Source: SpSt-539 sp964549445
GTDB taxonomy: Bacteria; Planctomycetota; Phycisphaerae; UBA1845; UTPLA1
Assembly (NCBI GenBank): GCA_964549445.1
Contig: CAZJVS010000003.1
Coordinates: forward strand, 1-64,000
Direction of reading: 5' to 3'
DNA: 64,000 bases
The notes under the pieces were generated by a model, which did not search any database, was not told the DNA's origin, and worked only from the letters and a program-made list of their open reading frames with translations. The first letter of the stretch is position 1, and each line of letters begins with the position of its first letter. Shown in pieces: positions 44,463 through 53,439 of the stretch. Position numbers and translations under genes: made by a program.

Positions 44463-45064
44463 AGCGCCAATATCGTCATTCGCCGGCGGGGCTTCTGGTT
44501 AGATGGACGGCTTTTCCGGAGTCGGTCGGTCGTTTCCTGGCCGATCGAGCGACCCCTTTGACCCCAAAGGCGGCGGATTGTCAAACGGATGACCTACGCG
44601 GCGACGGCACGCCGCAGGGTTGTCGCCGCCATTATCAGTATGAAGCGGGGGGACAATAGTACCCGGCAGCCGGAACGTCAAACCGCGGCTTAGCGGACCG
44701 GACGCGGCTGGCCGATATAGGATGCCAGCTGGTTACATGCGTGAAGCGTCCGTGTGGCAAGCGTTTATGAACAATGGGCGGTTGTGGACGAGCTGTCGGA
44801 ATCGCCGAGAATCGGCGATGAGCGGCGGCGCGGGAATTGGTGGTACGGCCTATAATGGGCCGATTCGGAGCGGGCATCCGGAGCGGGATTTCACAACACA
44901 CGGGTCGGCGAGAGCGGGGTCGATTCAGACGCCTCTCGATCGAGCAAAAACAGAACATCGGAATTCCGTGAGGCGGATCGCAATCGATCCGCGAGCGGAC
45001 TGTTAGAAATCGACAAGAGAGTTCCCTTCGGGATCGGCAGATCCAAGAGCCAAGGAGACATGCG
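44463..45064. other. Intergenic region with several hairpins and a long leader
   Basis: About 600 bases between divergent topA and the metalloprotease gene. Hairpins: GCGGCGAC at 44598-44605 with GTCGCCGC at 44622-44629; CGCCGA/TCGGCG near 44804-44818; and GCGGATCG/CGATCCGC around 44972-44991. No gene-like frame stands out. AAGGAG near 45051 serves the metalloprotease. Confidence 0.5.
44851..44856 (+). promoter_or_regulatory. -10 box (TATAAT) for the metalloprotease gene
   Basis: A perfect TATAAT lies about 210 bases before the ATG at 45065. No clear -35 is visible at the right spacing. The implied leader would hold the GCGGATCG hairpin. Confidence 0.35.
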
Positions 45065-47932
45065 ATGTCGCGCAGAGTGAGTCCGTCGGCGGCGCTGATG
45101 TGTATCGTGGGAGTCGTGCTGGCGTGGGTCAGCACTTCGTCGGCGAATCCGCCGCCCGCTCCTCCCGGCGCACCGCCCGGCGCGGCGCCGAAGCCGGCCG
45201 AGGACAAACCCGAGTTTCCCAAGTTCGAGGAGGTGTGCAAGGAGTTCGAGAAGGTGAAGCCGATCGGCGGGGAGGAGACGCCGTTTCTGAACCTGCTCTA
45301 CAACAAGAAGACGGACCAGCTGTTCGCGCAGATTCCGGCCAACCTGGTCGGGAAGCGTTTCCTCGTGGCGGTGAGCGTTTCGGGCGGGCCGTCGGCGACG
45401 GGGTTTCAGATCGACCACTGGCTGGCGTACCTGGAGCGAATGGACAAGAACCTAGTCCTGATGCGCGTCGATCCGCGGTATGCGGCGGATGAGGGGCAGC
45501 CGGTCGCGGACGTCGTGAAGCGGAGCTACACGGACGAGATCGCGAAGGTGGTGCCAATCAAGACGATGCAAGGCCAGGACCCGGTGATCGACCTGGGCGA
45601 CCTGTTCAAGGGGGACTTCGCGGGGGTCGCGCCGTTCCTGGGCGGGATGGCGAACTCGTCGCTGTCGAAGTGGGCGAACTGGAAGACGTTCAAGGAGAAC
45701 ACGGAACTAAACGTCGACATGGCGGTCACGAACCGGCCGCGGCGCGGTCCGGGCGGCATGGAGGCGACGGACTCCGGCACGCTGGGTCGGCGGGTGCAGA
45801 TGCACTACAGTCTTTCGAGTCTGCCGCAGAGCGACTACAAGCCGCGCGCGGCGGACAACCGCATCGGGTACTTCATGACGGTGCGATACGACTGGGCGAA
45901 GAAGTATGACGCCGAGACGCTCTTCAACCGGTACATCAACCGCTGGAACCTGAAGAAGCGCGACGACTCGCTCGAGCTGTCGCCGCCGGTGAAGCCGATC
46001 ACGTGGTACGTCGAGAAGACGGTGCCGATCCGGTGGCGGCGATACGTCACCGACGGCATTCTCGAATGGAACAAGGCGTTCGAGAAATGCGGGTTTGTGA
46101 ACGCGATCCAGGTGCTGCAGCAGGACAACAATCAGTATTGCGACATCGATCCGGAAGATGTGCGATACAACTTCTTTCGGTGGATCGTGACCGGGGCGGG
46201 ATTTGCGATGGGGCCGTCGCGCGATCATCCGCTGACGGGCGAGATCCTGGACGCCGACATCGTGTTCGATGACTCGATGGTGCGGTTCTACGCGCAGGAT
46301 TACGAGCAGATGTCGGGCACTGGCAGCACGGCGTGGCGGCCGCTCGATCCGTACATCAGCGACTTCTTCCGCACGCACCCGAACTGGGGATTCAAGACGT
46401 CATGGGAGAAGCTGATGCCGAACGTGCAGATGCACTCCGACGACCGGGCGGAGTTCAACGCGCAGCTCGCCAAAAGGATGGCGGAGCACGGCCGACCGAT
46501 GTGCGAGTACGCGGCAGGGATGGGACATCAGCTCGCGTTGGCCCGGATATCGCTGGAAGCGAAGGGCATGACGCCGCAGCAGAACGAAGAGTTCCTCGGG
46601 CAGGTAGTGAAGGAAGTGGTGATGCACGAGGTGGGGCACTGCCTCGGGCTGCGGCACAACTTCAAGGCGAGCACGTGGAAGAGCGTCGAGGAGATGGAGA
46701 ATTGCGACTCGGCGACGGAACCGACCGTGGGCTCGGTGATGGATTACAACGCAAACTTCTTCTCGCAGCGCGGACAGAAGCAGGGTTCGTACATCACGCG
46801 GACGATCGGCCCGTACGACTACTGGGCGATCGAGTACGGCTACCGGCTGCCGGGCAAGGATGACAAGGGCGAGGACGAGATGCTGAAGAAGATCGGCTCG
46901 CGCGTGGCCGAGGCGGGGCTGGACTACAGCACCGACGAGGACACGATGTGGGTGTTGTCGCCCGATCCACTGAGCAACCGGTTTGACGCGGGCAAGGACA
47001 CGATCGCGTACGCCGACAAGCAGATGGCGCTCGTCAACGACCTGATGAAGGACATCATGAGCTGGGACGTCAAGGACGGCGAGGGATACAGCCGGCTGCG
47101 ACGGACGTTCATGCGGCTCGTGGGCGAGCGGGGTCGGGTATGCGAGTTTGTGGCCCGCTACGTCGGCGGCGAGGTGGTTAACCGCGATCAGAAGGGCGAC
47201 CCGAACGCACGGCCGCCGATCGCGCCGGTCGATGCGGCCAAGCAGAAGGCGGCTCGCGATTTCGTGGTGAAGAACGTCCTGGCGGCGGATGCGTACCAGT
47301 TCGATCCGACGTTGCTGAACCACCTGGCGCCGGGGCGGTACTGGCACTGGGATTCGGACGACTTCAACATGCAGGCGGACGTGAACATCCACGACGTGGT
47401 GGCCGGCAACCAGTTCTGGTGCCTGTTCACGATGATGAATCCGTTCGCGTTGAACCGCATTCACAACGCCGAGCTGAAGGTTGCGCCGGATGCGGAGGCG
47501 TACACGCTGGCCGACCACATGCTGAGCTTGACGGACGCGATCTGGTCGGAGCTGGACGGCGGCGGCAAGAAGAGCGGCCGGGACGCGATCAACAGCTACC
47601 GGCGCAACCTGCAGCGGATGCACCTGCGGATGCTGATTGAGCTGGTGCTCTCGGGCGAGGATTCGGGCGTACCGGCGGACGCGGCGGCACTGGCCCGGAC
47701 GTCGTGCGAGGATCTGTCGGAGAAGATCGGCAAGTTCCTCGGCGGCGGGAAGGTCGACGCGACGACGCGTGCGCACCTGCTCGATTCGAAGAAGCGGATC
47801 GATAAGGCCCTCGAAGCACAATACACCTACGGCCGGCTGGCCGGCGGCGGGGCCGTGATGATCCTGCGGCCGACGGGCGATGCGCCCGCGGCGGCGGCGG
47901 CGGAGCCGATCGAAGTCCTGCCGCGACGCTAG
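45065..47932 (+). CDS. Exported zinc-dependent metalloprotease (DUF5117/DUF4953-type)
   Basis: A 955-residue protein with an N-terminal signal peptide (LMCIVGVVLAWVSTSSA), then a Pro/Ala-rich stretch. The zinc-binding motif HEVGHCLGLRHNF (about residue 523) is of the metzincin HExxHxxGxxH type. The Met-turn candidate SVMDYNANFF lies about 30 residues later. The N-terminal half (GKRFLVAVSVSGGPS, TGFQIDHWLAYLE) matches DUF5117/5118, and the region after the motif matches DUF4953. Likely a periplasmic or outer-membrane-associated protease. AAGGAG precedes the start; a terminator follows. Confidence 0.88.
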   Translation: MSRRVSPSAALMCIVGVVLAWVSTSSANPPPAPPGAPPGAAPKPAEDKPEFPKFEEVCKEFEKVKPIGGEETPFLNLLYNKKTDQLFAQIPANLVGKRFLVAVSVSGGPSATGFQIDHWLAYLERMDKNLVLMRVDPRYAADEGQPVADVVKRSYTDEIAKVVPIKTMQGQDPVIDLGDLFKGDFAGVAPFLGGMANSSLSKWANWKTFKENTELNVDMAVTNRPRRGPGGMEATDSGTLGRRVQMHYSLSSLPQSDYKPRAADNRIGYFMTVRYDWAKKYDAETLFNRYINRWNLKKRDDSLELSPPVKPITWYVEKTVPIRWRRYVTDGILEWNKAFEKCGFVNAIQVLQQDNNQYCDIDPEDVRYNFFRWIVTGAGFAMGPSRDHPLTGEILDADIVFDDSMVRFYAQDYEQMSGTGSTAWRPLDPYISDFFRTHPNWGFKTSWEKLMPNVQMHSDDRAEFNAQLAKRMAEHGRPMCEYAAGMGHQLALARISLEAKGMTPQQNEEFLGQVVKEVVMHEVGHCLGLRHNFKASTWKSVEEMENCDSATEPTVGSVMDYNANFFSQRGQKQGSYITRTIGPYDYWAIEYGYRLPGKDDKGEDEMLKKIGSRVAEAGLDYSTDEDTMWVLSPDPLSNRFDAGKDTIAYADKQMALVNDLMKDIMSWDVKDGEGYSRLRRTFMRLVGERGRVCEFVARYVGGEVVNRDQKGDPNARPPIAPVDAAKQKAARDFVVKNVLAADAYQFDPTLLNHLAPGRYWHWDSDDFNMQADVNIHDVVAGNQFWCLFTMMNPFALNRIHNAELKVAPDAEAYTLADHMLSLTDAIWSELDGGGKKSGRDAINSYRRNLQRMHLRMLIELVLSGEDSGVPADAAALARTSCEDLSEKIGKFLGGGKVDATTRAHLLDSKKRIDKALEAQYTYGRLAGGGAVMILRPTGDAPAAAAAEPIEVLPRR

Positions 47933-47959
47933 CGCGGCACGGGATATCCGGTTTTGAAC

Positions 47960-47995
47960 GCGGCATCATCCACTGGATGATGCCGCTCTGTTTTT
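47960..47995 (+). terminator. Intrinsic terminator after the metalloprotease gene
   Basis: A perfect 12-bp stem (GCGGCATCATCC and GGATGATGCCGC, loop ACT) is followed by TCTGTTTTT. It ends transcription of the metalloprotease gene and lies between two convergent genes, so it may also stop readthrough from the radical SAM gene. Confidence 0.9.
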
Positions 47996-48013
47996 GGGAG
48001 TGAGAAAGCGGCG

Positions 48014-48889
48014 CTAGCCGGGGATGCCGTAGAAGATGTCCGCGGGCGCCGGGACGCGCTCTCGGACGGTGCGGGCGATGGCGTCGAGCTCGGCGTCGGC
48101 GAGCGGCGTCGCACTGGGGTCGGCGGTGCGCCGCGCAATGGAGTAAAGCTGAATCAGCTTCAGCTTGGCACCCGCGGCGAGCAATTCATTCAGACGATCG
48201 CAATAGGCGGCGATCTCCTCGGGCGGCGGCGGGATTTTGTGAACGCGCATCCAGAGCGACTGGATGACGACGGGGCGGGTGCGGGCGGCGTCGAGGATAT
48301 TGTCGAGCACGCGCTGCAGCGGGACGTTGGGGCGATTCACCAGGCGGTAATAGTTCTCGGTGCCGGCGTCGAGCTTGGCCCATATCTCGCCGTTGGCGGC
48401 GTCCATTCGCTCGAGGCCGGCGCGGACGCGGGGCTGGGTGAGGTAGCAGGCGTCGGTGATGAGGACGATCTTCGTTTCGGCGAGGTGGTGACGGGCGCGG
48501 GCCTCCGCGGCGATGGCGACGGCTTCATCGAAGCGCGGGTAGGTGGTGGGCTCGCCGTCGCCCGAGAAGGCAATGTCGCGAACTCCGCGGCGGTCGGGCG
48601 GGACGGCGCTGTAGGGCGGGTCGAGGTAGAGCGAGCCGTCGCGCTCGGCGGTCAGAACCGCGTCCAGTTCTTCCGCGAGGCGCCGGAGGTCGACGTCGCG
48701 GACGGCGGGCGGCTGCGTGCGGTCGACCTGGCAGTAGATGCAATCGAAGTTGCAAGCCTTGTCGGGGTTGAGGTTGACGCCGACGGAGATGCCGGCGCTG
48801 CGACGCGAGACGACGGCATAGACATAGTCATTCTGGTGCCAGCGGCGTTCGTGTTGGCGGAATGCCGGGAGGGGAATCGAACCGTCCAT
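48014..48889 (-). CDS. Radical SAM protein
   Basis: A 291-residue enzyme with the iron-sulphur cluster motif CNFDCIYC (about residue 45) and the SAM-binding GDGEP segment (IAFSGDGEPTTYPR). The pattern, including SRRSAGISVGVNLNPDKAC before the cluster motif, resembles the COG0731-like radical SAM proteins. Length suggests no extra cluster or accessory domain. Substrate unknown. Convergent with the metalloprotease gene; a structured intergenic region lies upstream. Confidence 0.82.
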   Translation of the reverse strand: MDGSIPLPAFRQHERRWHQNDYVYAVVSRRSAGISVGVNLNPDKACNFDCIYCQVDRTQPPAVRDVDLRRLAEELDAVLTAERDGSLYLDPPYSAVPPDRRGVRDIAFSGDGEPTTYPRFDEAVAIAAEARARHHLAETKIVLITDACYLTQPRVRAGLERMDAANGEIWAKLDAGTENYYRLVNRPNVPLQRVLDNILDAARTRPVVIQSLWMRVHKIPPPPEEIAAYCDRLNELLAAGAKLKLIQLYSIARRTADPSATPLADAELDAIARTVRERVPAPADIFYGIPG

Positions 48890-48979
48890 CGAGCGTAGTT
48901 TCCAATCCGGGGTAAACGTCTAAGTCTGTGTTGCGCGGCGATTTGTGTCCAAACCAGCTTGCGAGCAACCTTAACATTG

Positions 48980-49163
48980 TAACGCGGCGGCCGGCGTGAG
49001 CCGACGGGAATAAACCCGTTCAACCAAGGGTTACACAGAGAGTCGGTTGCCGCGCCCTCGCGGCGAGCCGCCATCCCGAGTGCAACGATCGCGGGTTAAA
49101 TCGGCTCGCCAATTCGCGATCGTAAGCCCATCCGGAATACAGGACCGGGTGGGCATTTTTATT
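48980..49163 (+). ncRNA. Candidate structured RNA ending in an intrinsic terminator
   Basis: The plus strand here has no gene, yet it contains a series of stems: CGGC-GTGA-GCCG, ACGGG/CCCGT, a long-range GGCGGC/GCCGCC pairing, and CGATCGCG (49086-49093) with CGCGATCG (49115-49122). It ends in a classic terminator (49126-49163). Genes on both sides are on the minus strand, so the terminator cannot belong to a coding plus-strand unit. No clear promoter was found. 6S, SRP and RNase P RNA hallmarks were not recognised. Confidence 0.45.
49126..49163 (+). terminator. Intrinsic terminator with no upstream plus-strand gene
   Basis: GCCCATCCGG at 49126-49135 pairs with CCGGGTGGGC at 49145-49154 (one G-U or mismatch), followed by ATTTTTATT. 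Confidence 0.75.
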
Positions 49164-49165
49164 GC

Positions 49166-49198
49166 GCAAGAAAACGCCGCGGCGCGGGCCGCGGCGTT
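49166..49198 (-). terminator. Intrinsic terminator after the Spy-like gene
   Basis: On the minus strand AACGCCGCGGC and GCCGCGGCGTT form an 11-bp stem with a 4-base loop, followed by TTTTCTT. It lies about 30 bases after the stop at 49229. Confidence 0.85.
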
Positions 49199-49228
49199 CC
49201 TGAAACAAACTGAATCCGGGACGGGTGA

Positions 49229-50095
49229 CTATGGGCCGTCCGGCGGAGGAGGCGGCGCGTCGCCTTCACCCGGAGGCATGTCGGGCCGCGGGCCGCGCGG
49301 TCCGCGACGACCCTTGCCCATGCTTTCGAGCCGCTCGGTGAGCTGCGTCTTCTGTGATTCGGTCAGGACTTCGTCGACCTGCTTGCGGAGGTCTGCCATG
49401 CCCGCTGCGTCGCCGCCCTGCATCGGCTTGGCTTCGCCGCCCATGGCCGGCTTTGCTTCGCTGCGGCGGTTCTTTCGATATTCCTCAAAGATCTGGTTGA
49501 GCTTTTCGCGCTGATCGGGCTGGAGATCGGGAAGTGTGTAGACGGCCTGACGGAGTTCGCCGGGGCCCTGGCGGCGGCCGGGCATCATGGGGCGGCTCTT
49601 GGCCATTTCCCACTGCTTGTCGAAGTTCTCGACCTGGTCCGGCCGAAGCTGGGCCTTGATGGCGTCGTGCAGCTCGGTCTCCATCTGCTCGTTTGCCTCG
49701 CGGCGCTTGTTGGAGTACTCCATCATCTGCTTGCGAAGTTCATCGAGCTTGGCCTTATCGTTGGATTCGCGGGCATCCCGCATCTGATCCTGGAGCTGCC
49801 GCATCTCGTTCATTTGCTCAGGGGTCGGGCGCATTTTTTCCATGTTGGCCTGGCGGAGTTCCTCGACCTTTGCCTGAATCTGCTGTCGCTGAGCGTCATC
49901 GAGATTCAAGGAGTTGAGGAGATTGTCGAGTGCGCCGGGCGCCATGAGCATTCCGGCGCGGCCCATGGGAGGCCGCATGCCTTGTCGCCGCATGCCACCG
50001 GGACCGCCGGGCGGTTCATCGCCGGCGAGGGCGACGGAGCAGAAACAGAAACCGACGATCAAGAGACCGGCGGCCAATCGAAGCTTCGCAGACAT
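49229..50095 (-). CDS. Exported helical Spy/CpxP-like protein
   Basis: A 288-residue protein with a clear signal peptide (RLAAGLLIVGFCFCSVALA-GD). The mature part is highly charged and almost wholly helical, with LNLDDAQRQQIQAKVEELR near residue 62 resembling the LTxxQ-type repeats of Spy/CpxP. A second similar block (LQPDQREKLNQIFEEYRKN) and a third (VLTESQKTQLTERLES) follow, so it may be built from three copies. The tail is Pro/Gly-rich. Likely a periplasmic chaperone or metal/stress sensor; inferred. Confidence 0.7.
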   Translation of the reverse strand: MSAKLRLAAGLLIVGFCFCSVALAGDEPPGGPGGMRRQGMRPPMGRAGMLMAPGALDNLLNSLNLDDAQRQQIQAKVEELRQANMEKMRPTPEQMNEMRQLQDQMRDARESNDKAKLDELRKQMMEYSNKRREANEQMETELHDAIKAQLRPDQVENFDKQWEMAKSRPMMPGRRQGPGELRQAVYTLPDLQPDQREKLNQIFEEYRKNRRSEAKPAMGGEAKPMQGGDAAGMADLRKQVDEVLTESQKTQLTERLESMGKGRRGPRGPRPDMPPGEGDAPPPPPDGP

Positions 50096-50276
50096 GGTGT
50101 GATTCTCCTAAAGTCATCGCGCCCGGCTCGCTCGCGCGAGCCGACAGGTTGGCTGTCTGAATCGAACAACGACGATAACCGATGGATATTGCGTGGTACA
50201 GCGGCTTGGTGGGCCGGGTGCGCGGGCATAGAATCCCAGCAAGAGAACGACTGGTCGGCCGGAATATCGCAAACGC

Positions 50277-51899
50277 ATGTATTTCGTGGTCATTATTGCC
50301 TTTGCGCTACTTCTGGCGGACGGCCTGCCCCCCCGTGAACTCAACCTGATTCCGCTGGACATTCTGAATCCGGTCGCGATGCAGGCGGCGACGAACTGGA
50401 CGCTGCTGGCGGCGGCGGGATCGGTTGTGCTGGTCGCGACACTGGCGGCGGCGATCAACCGCTCGGCGCTGCGGCAGGCGGATGGCACGCACGACGGGCT
50501 CGACCGGCTGCAGGAGTGGCACAGTTACGGTGGGGTAGGCGTGCTCGCACTGCTGACGGGCACACTGCTCTTTCTCATGACCTGCACGCCGTGGACCCTG
50601 CTGGTCCGCAATGTGTGGCTGAAAGGGCACTGGTCGCTGCTGGCGGACGCGATCCTCATCGCGCCGTTCCTGTCATCTGTGTTGATCGCGTGGGTACTGG
50701 TGTATCCGACGGACCGGGTGATTCGCACGGCGGCGATCGCGCAGCGGGCACTGGACGGCGCGGCACCGCGGCCGGTGTGGGGGCTCGGGACCTACCTGAT
50801 CTACAAGCTGCGGCACCAAGTGCTGATCATTGCGGCGCCGATGGTTTTCGTGCTGATCGCGAAGCACCAGATCGATGCACATCGGGCGGAGATCCTGTGG
50901 GCAACGCGAATTTTCTGGGCACCGGAGGCGTTGCAGGGAATCGCGGTGGCGCTCGTGCTACTGGTGGCGCCGGTATTCATTCGCTGGTTCTGGGCGACGC
51001 AGCGCCTGGAGGATGGGGAGCTGCGGTCGCGGCTCGAGCGGCAGTGCAAGCGGATCCGACTGAAGCACCGCGAGATCCTGATCTGGGACAGCCAGGGATT
51101 GATCGTCAACGCGGCGGTGATGGGGTTCGTGTCGCCGCTGCGATACGTGATGTTGTCGGACGGATTGCTGGAGACGATGAACCCGCGGCAGATCGAGGCG
51201 GTGTTCGGGCATGAAGCGGGGCACGTACGGCACTATCACCTGCAGTACTTCGTGGTGTTTTCGATTCTGAGCATGATGATCGTCGGGGGTTTGCTGGAAC
51301 TGGCGGTGCGGGCGCTGGGGGTCGACCCGCGGGCACACGAGGGCGCGCTGCAACTGTTTGCGATGGCGGCGACGCTCGTGGTATGGGGGGCCGGATTCGG
51401 GTGGATTTCGCGGAGTTTCGAACGGCAGGCGGACGTGTTCGGGGTGCGGGCCATCACGCCGGACATCGAGTCGTGCACGCCGGATTGCCCGATTCATGGG
51501 TCCGGCAATCCGCCGAGCGAGACGGAGGCGATGAGCAGCCCGGCGCTGTGTTTGGGCGCGGCGCACGTCTTTGGCGGGACGCTGCAGCGGATCGCGGACT
51601 TGAACGGAATCCCACGCGACGCGCCGAGCTGGCGGCATGGGAGCATCAACTCGCGTTGCCGGTTGATCGGCACGCTGGCCGACCAGCCGGCGGCACTCGG
51701 ACGGTTTGACCGGAAGCTCTGGGGCATGAAGGCGGCGATGATCGCGTTGACCGTGATCGGATCGGCGGCGGCGGCGTATCTCTATTGGCCGAAGGAGCTG
51801 TTCTCGCGCGGGGCGAACCGACCGATGGCGTCGTACTCGGCGATCGTGAAGCGGCCGCCGGCCGCGGACTTCTCGGGGCGGGCTAGTAACGGTCGATGA
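50277..51899 (+). CDS. M48-family membrane metalloprotease
   Basis: A 540-residue protein with seven or more hydrophobic segments, the last near residue 485. The zinc motif VFGHEAGHVRHYH (HExxH, about residue 305) and the third ligand region SRSFERQADVFG identify M48 (Ste24/HtpX type). Insertions include a Cys-containing loop (SCTPDCPIHG). It probably degrades misfolded membrane proteins. Its last 17 bases overlap the 3' end of the convergent lipoprotein gene. Confidence 0.87.
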   Translation: MYFVVIIAFALLLADGLPPRELNLIPLDILNPVAMQAATNWTLLAAAGSVVLVATLAAAINRSALRQADGTHDGLDRLQEWHSYGGVGVLALLTGTLLFLMTCTPWTLLVRNVWLKGHWSLLADAILIAPFLSSVLIAWVLVYPTDRVIRTAAIAQRALDGAAPRPVWGLGTYLIYKLRHQVLIIAAPMVFVLIAKHQIDAHRAEILWATRIFWAPEALQGIAVALVLLVAPVFIRWFWATQRLEDGELRSRLERQCKRIRLKHREILIWDSQGLIVNAAVMGFVSPLRYVMLSDGLLETMNPRQIEAVFGHEAGHVRHYHLQYFVVFSILSMMIVGGLLELAVRALGVDPRAHEGALQLFAMAATLVVWGAGFGWISRSFERQADVFGVRAITPDIESCTPDCPIHGSGNPPSETEAMSSPALCLGAAHVFGGTLQRIADLNGIPRDAPSWRHGSINSRCRLIGTLADQPAALGRFDRKLWGMKAAMIALTVIGSAAAAYLYWPKELFSRGANRPMASYSAIVKRPPAADFSGRASNGR

Positions 51900-52773
51900 G
51901 GATCACGCAGCGGTCGGCCGGCAGTTGCGAGGTGACGTCGATCAGGGTTGCGTGGCCGGACTCCAACTCTCTCAGCACACGTCTCGAAACCTCAACGAGA
52001 TTTCCTTCCTTGTCGTAGAAGTAGAGTTGGACGGCGACGCGGAACTTGCTCGAGTTGGGTCGAAACTTGGCTGCGTAACGGAGGCGACCGTCGGGAAGCC
52101 GGGTCGGCGGATCGCGCGAGATACGCACCCTGCTCGACAGCGAACCGCGAACGAATCGCACTTCGCCGGTCTCGGCGATGGGCTGCGCATACTCGTCTTT
52201 CGCCTCTTCGAGTTTGACCTGTTGCTTTTCGGCGGCCTTCCGGGCCTTGGTGACCTTTGTCGGCACAACGGCAAACGACTCGTCGTGCGTAAATGAGGGC
52301 CGCCCGCTGCCGTCGAGCACCTCGGTTCGCAAGACGAGCTTCCGGTCGGAGCCTTTCTTGTCGGGCAGGACGCTGAGCCGGCTGCGGAGGTCGCTGGAGG
52401 CGAGGACTTCCTGTTGCGAGGCGTTTTCGCGGACCCAGGGCCGGCGGACGAACTGCACGTTGGCGCCGCTGCGGTCGTTGACCATGCCGGTGAAGGCGTC
52501 AATGAAGGCGGCGGGCTGATCGACGGGCACGTCGGCGGCGTTGATCCAGTCGGGCGGGGCGATTTTGACGGGGGCGGAGGCGGAGGTGGCGATGTTGGAG
52601 CTGCGCAGGGCGGCAGCCGTGCCGCCGGCGACGCGGTCGAGCTCGCCCTCGGTCATGAGGCCGATGAGGGCCGTGCCCGGTTCAACCGAGCCGTCGGTGC
52701 GGACCTTTGGGCCGGCCGGTGCACAGCCGGCGAGGAGTGACAGGCAGATGAGAATTGCGGGGGTGTACTTCAT
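51883..52773 (-). CDS. Lipoprotein, possibly LpoB/YcfL-like
   Basis: A 296-residue protein with lipoprotein signal MKYTPAILICLSLLAGC, the Cys following LLAG. The start at ATG 52773 is chosen; the frame is open 7 codons further. Residues 60-140 (DWINAADVPVDQPAAFIDAF) recall the fold of LpoB, an activator of penicillin-binding proteins. The last 90 residues (FRVAVQLYFYDKEGNLVE) recall YcfL (DUF1425). LpoB and YcfL are separate neighbours in enterobacteria, so this may be a fused form; inference only. Confidence 0.6.
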   Translation of the reverse strand: MKYTPAILICLSLLAGCAPAGPKVRTDGSVEPGTALIGLMTEGELDRVAGGTAAALRSSNIATSASAPVKIAPPDWINAADVPVDQPAAFIDAFTGMVNDRSGANVQFVRRPWVRENASQQEVLASSDLRSRLSVLPDKKGSDRKLVLRTEVLDGSGRPSFTHDESFAVVPTKVTKARKAAEKQQVKLEEAKDEYAQPIAETGEVRFVRGSLSSRVRISRDPPTRLPDGRLRYAAKFRPNSSKFRVAVQLYFYDKEGNLVEVSRRVLRELESGHATLIDVTSQLPADRCVILIDRY

Positions 52774-52813
52774 AGCGTGATTCCGTCCTCCCATGGCGCG
52801 GCGCTCTGGCGGA

Positions 52814-53362
52814 TCATCGCACGACCTTTGCGGTGAATGAGCCCTTGATCGACTCGGGCGTCGCGGGCGCGTCGCCGCGATTCACGCGACGGAAGCGATA
52901 GAACCGGCCGTCGATGCGACCGCGGGCCTGCTGATCGTCGATCGAATCGACGCGGATGACGGCGCTGTCGGGTTGATAGCGCCACGTCGGCGTCCGGATG
53001 CCGGCCGAGCCCTCGACCCACTTCGCTCCGGGCCCAACCACATCGTACTCAACGGAGCTGAGGCGGATCGCTCCCTCGGGACGTGTTGCCGTGGTGCGGC
53101 GCATGCCCGAGAGATATATGGCGGCTGTTCCGCCCGTATCGGAGCGGAGGGTGATCCAGTTGTCGTCGGCGGCGAGCTCGAGGACGAGGCCGGCGGCGGT
53201 GATGGATTCGCTACCGGTGAGGGAGGCGATGAAGCGCGAGTCAACCGGCGGCGGCTGGGCGTCGGCGCGTTGAAGCTCGGCGGGCAGGGTCGGCGCCCGG
53301 TCGCAGGCGTGAGCGACGAGCAGCCCGAAAGCAACGATGGCAGCGAAGCAGCCCCGCCGCAT
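52814..53362 (-). CDS. Small putative lipoprotein of unknown function
   Basis: A 182-residue protein starting at ATG 53362 with GGAGAGG directly upstream. The N-terminal MRRGCFAAIVAFGLLVAHAC is a likely lipoprotein signal. The mature part is beta-rich (LVLELAADDNWITLRSD, ARGRIDGRFYRFRRVN). A strong sigma-70 promoter lies at 53427-53399. It is followed after 40 bases by the LpoB/YcfL-like gene on the same strand and is probably co-transcribed with it. Family not recognised. Confidence 0.6.
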   Translation of the reverse strand: MRRGCFAAIVAFGLLVAHACDRAPTLPAELQRADAQPPPVDSRFIASLTGSESITAAGLVLELAADDNWITLRSDTGGTAAIYLSGMRRTTATRPEGAIRLSSVEYDVVGPGAKWVEGSAGIRTPTWRYQPDSAVIRVDSIDDQQARGRIDGRFYRFRRVNRGDAPATPESIKGSFTAKVVR

Positions 53363-53398
53363 GCATTCCTCTCCCAATCCGTGGAACAACCTTGGAAC

Positions 53399-53427
53399 AC
53401 TATCGTTGGCGGTGAATGCGGCGTCAA
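53399..53427 (-). promoter_or_regulatory. Sigma-70 promoter of the two-lipoprotein operon
   Basis: On the minus strand TTGACG (53427-53422) and GATAGT (53404-53399) are separated by 17 bases. Transcription would start about 30 bases before the ATG at 53362. Confidence 0.6.
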
Positions 53428-53439
53428 TTGAGTCCGAGA

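Noticed and set aside
48980..49163. 6S RNA, RNase P RNA, tmRNA or SRP RNA
   Set aside because: None of the conserved core strings of these RNAs was recognised, so it is reported only as an unassigned structured candidate.
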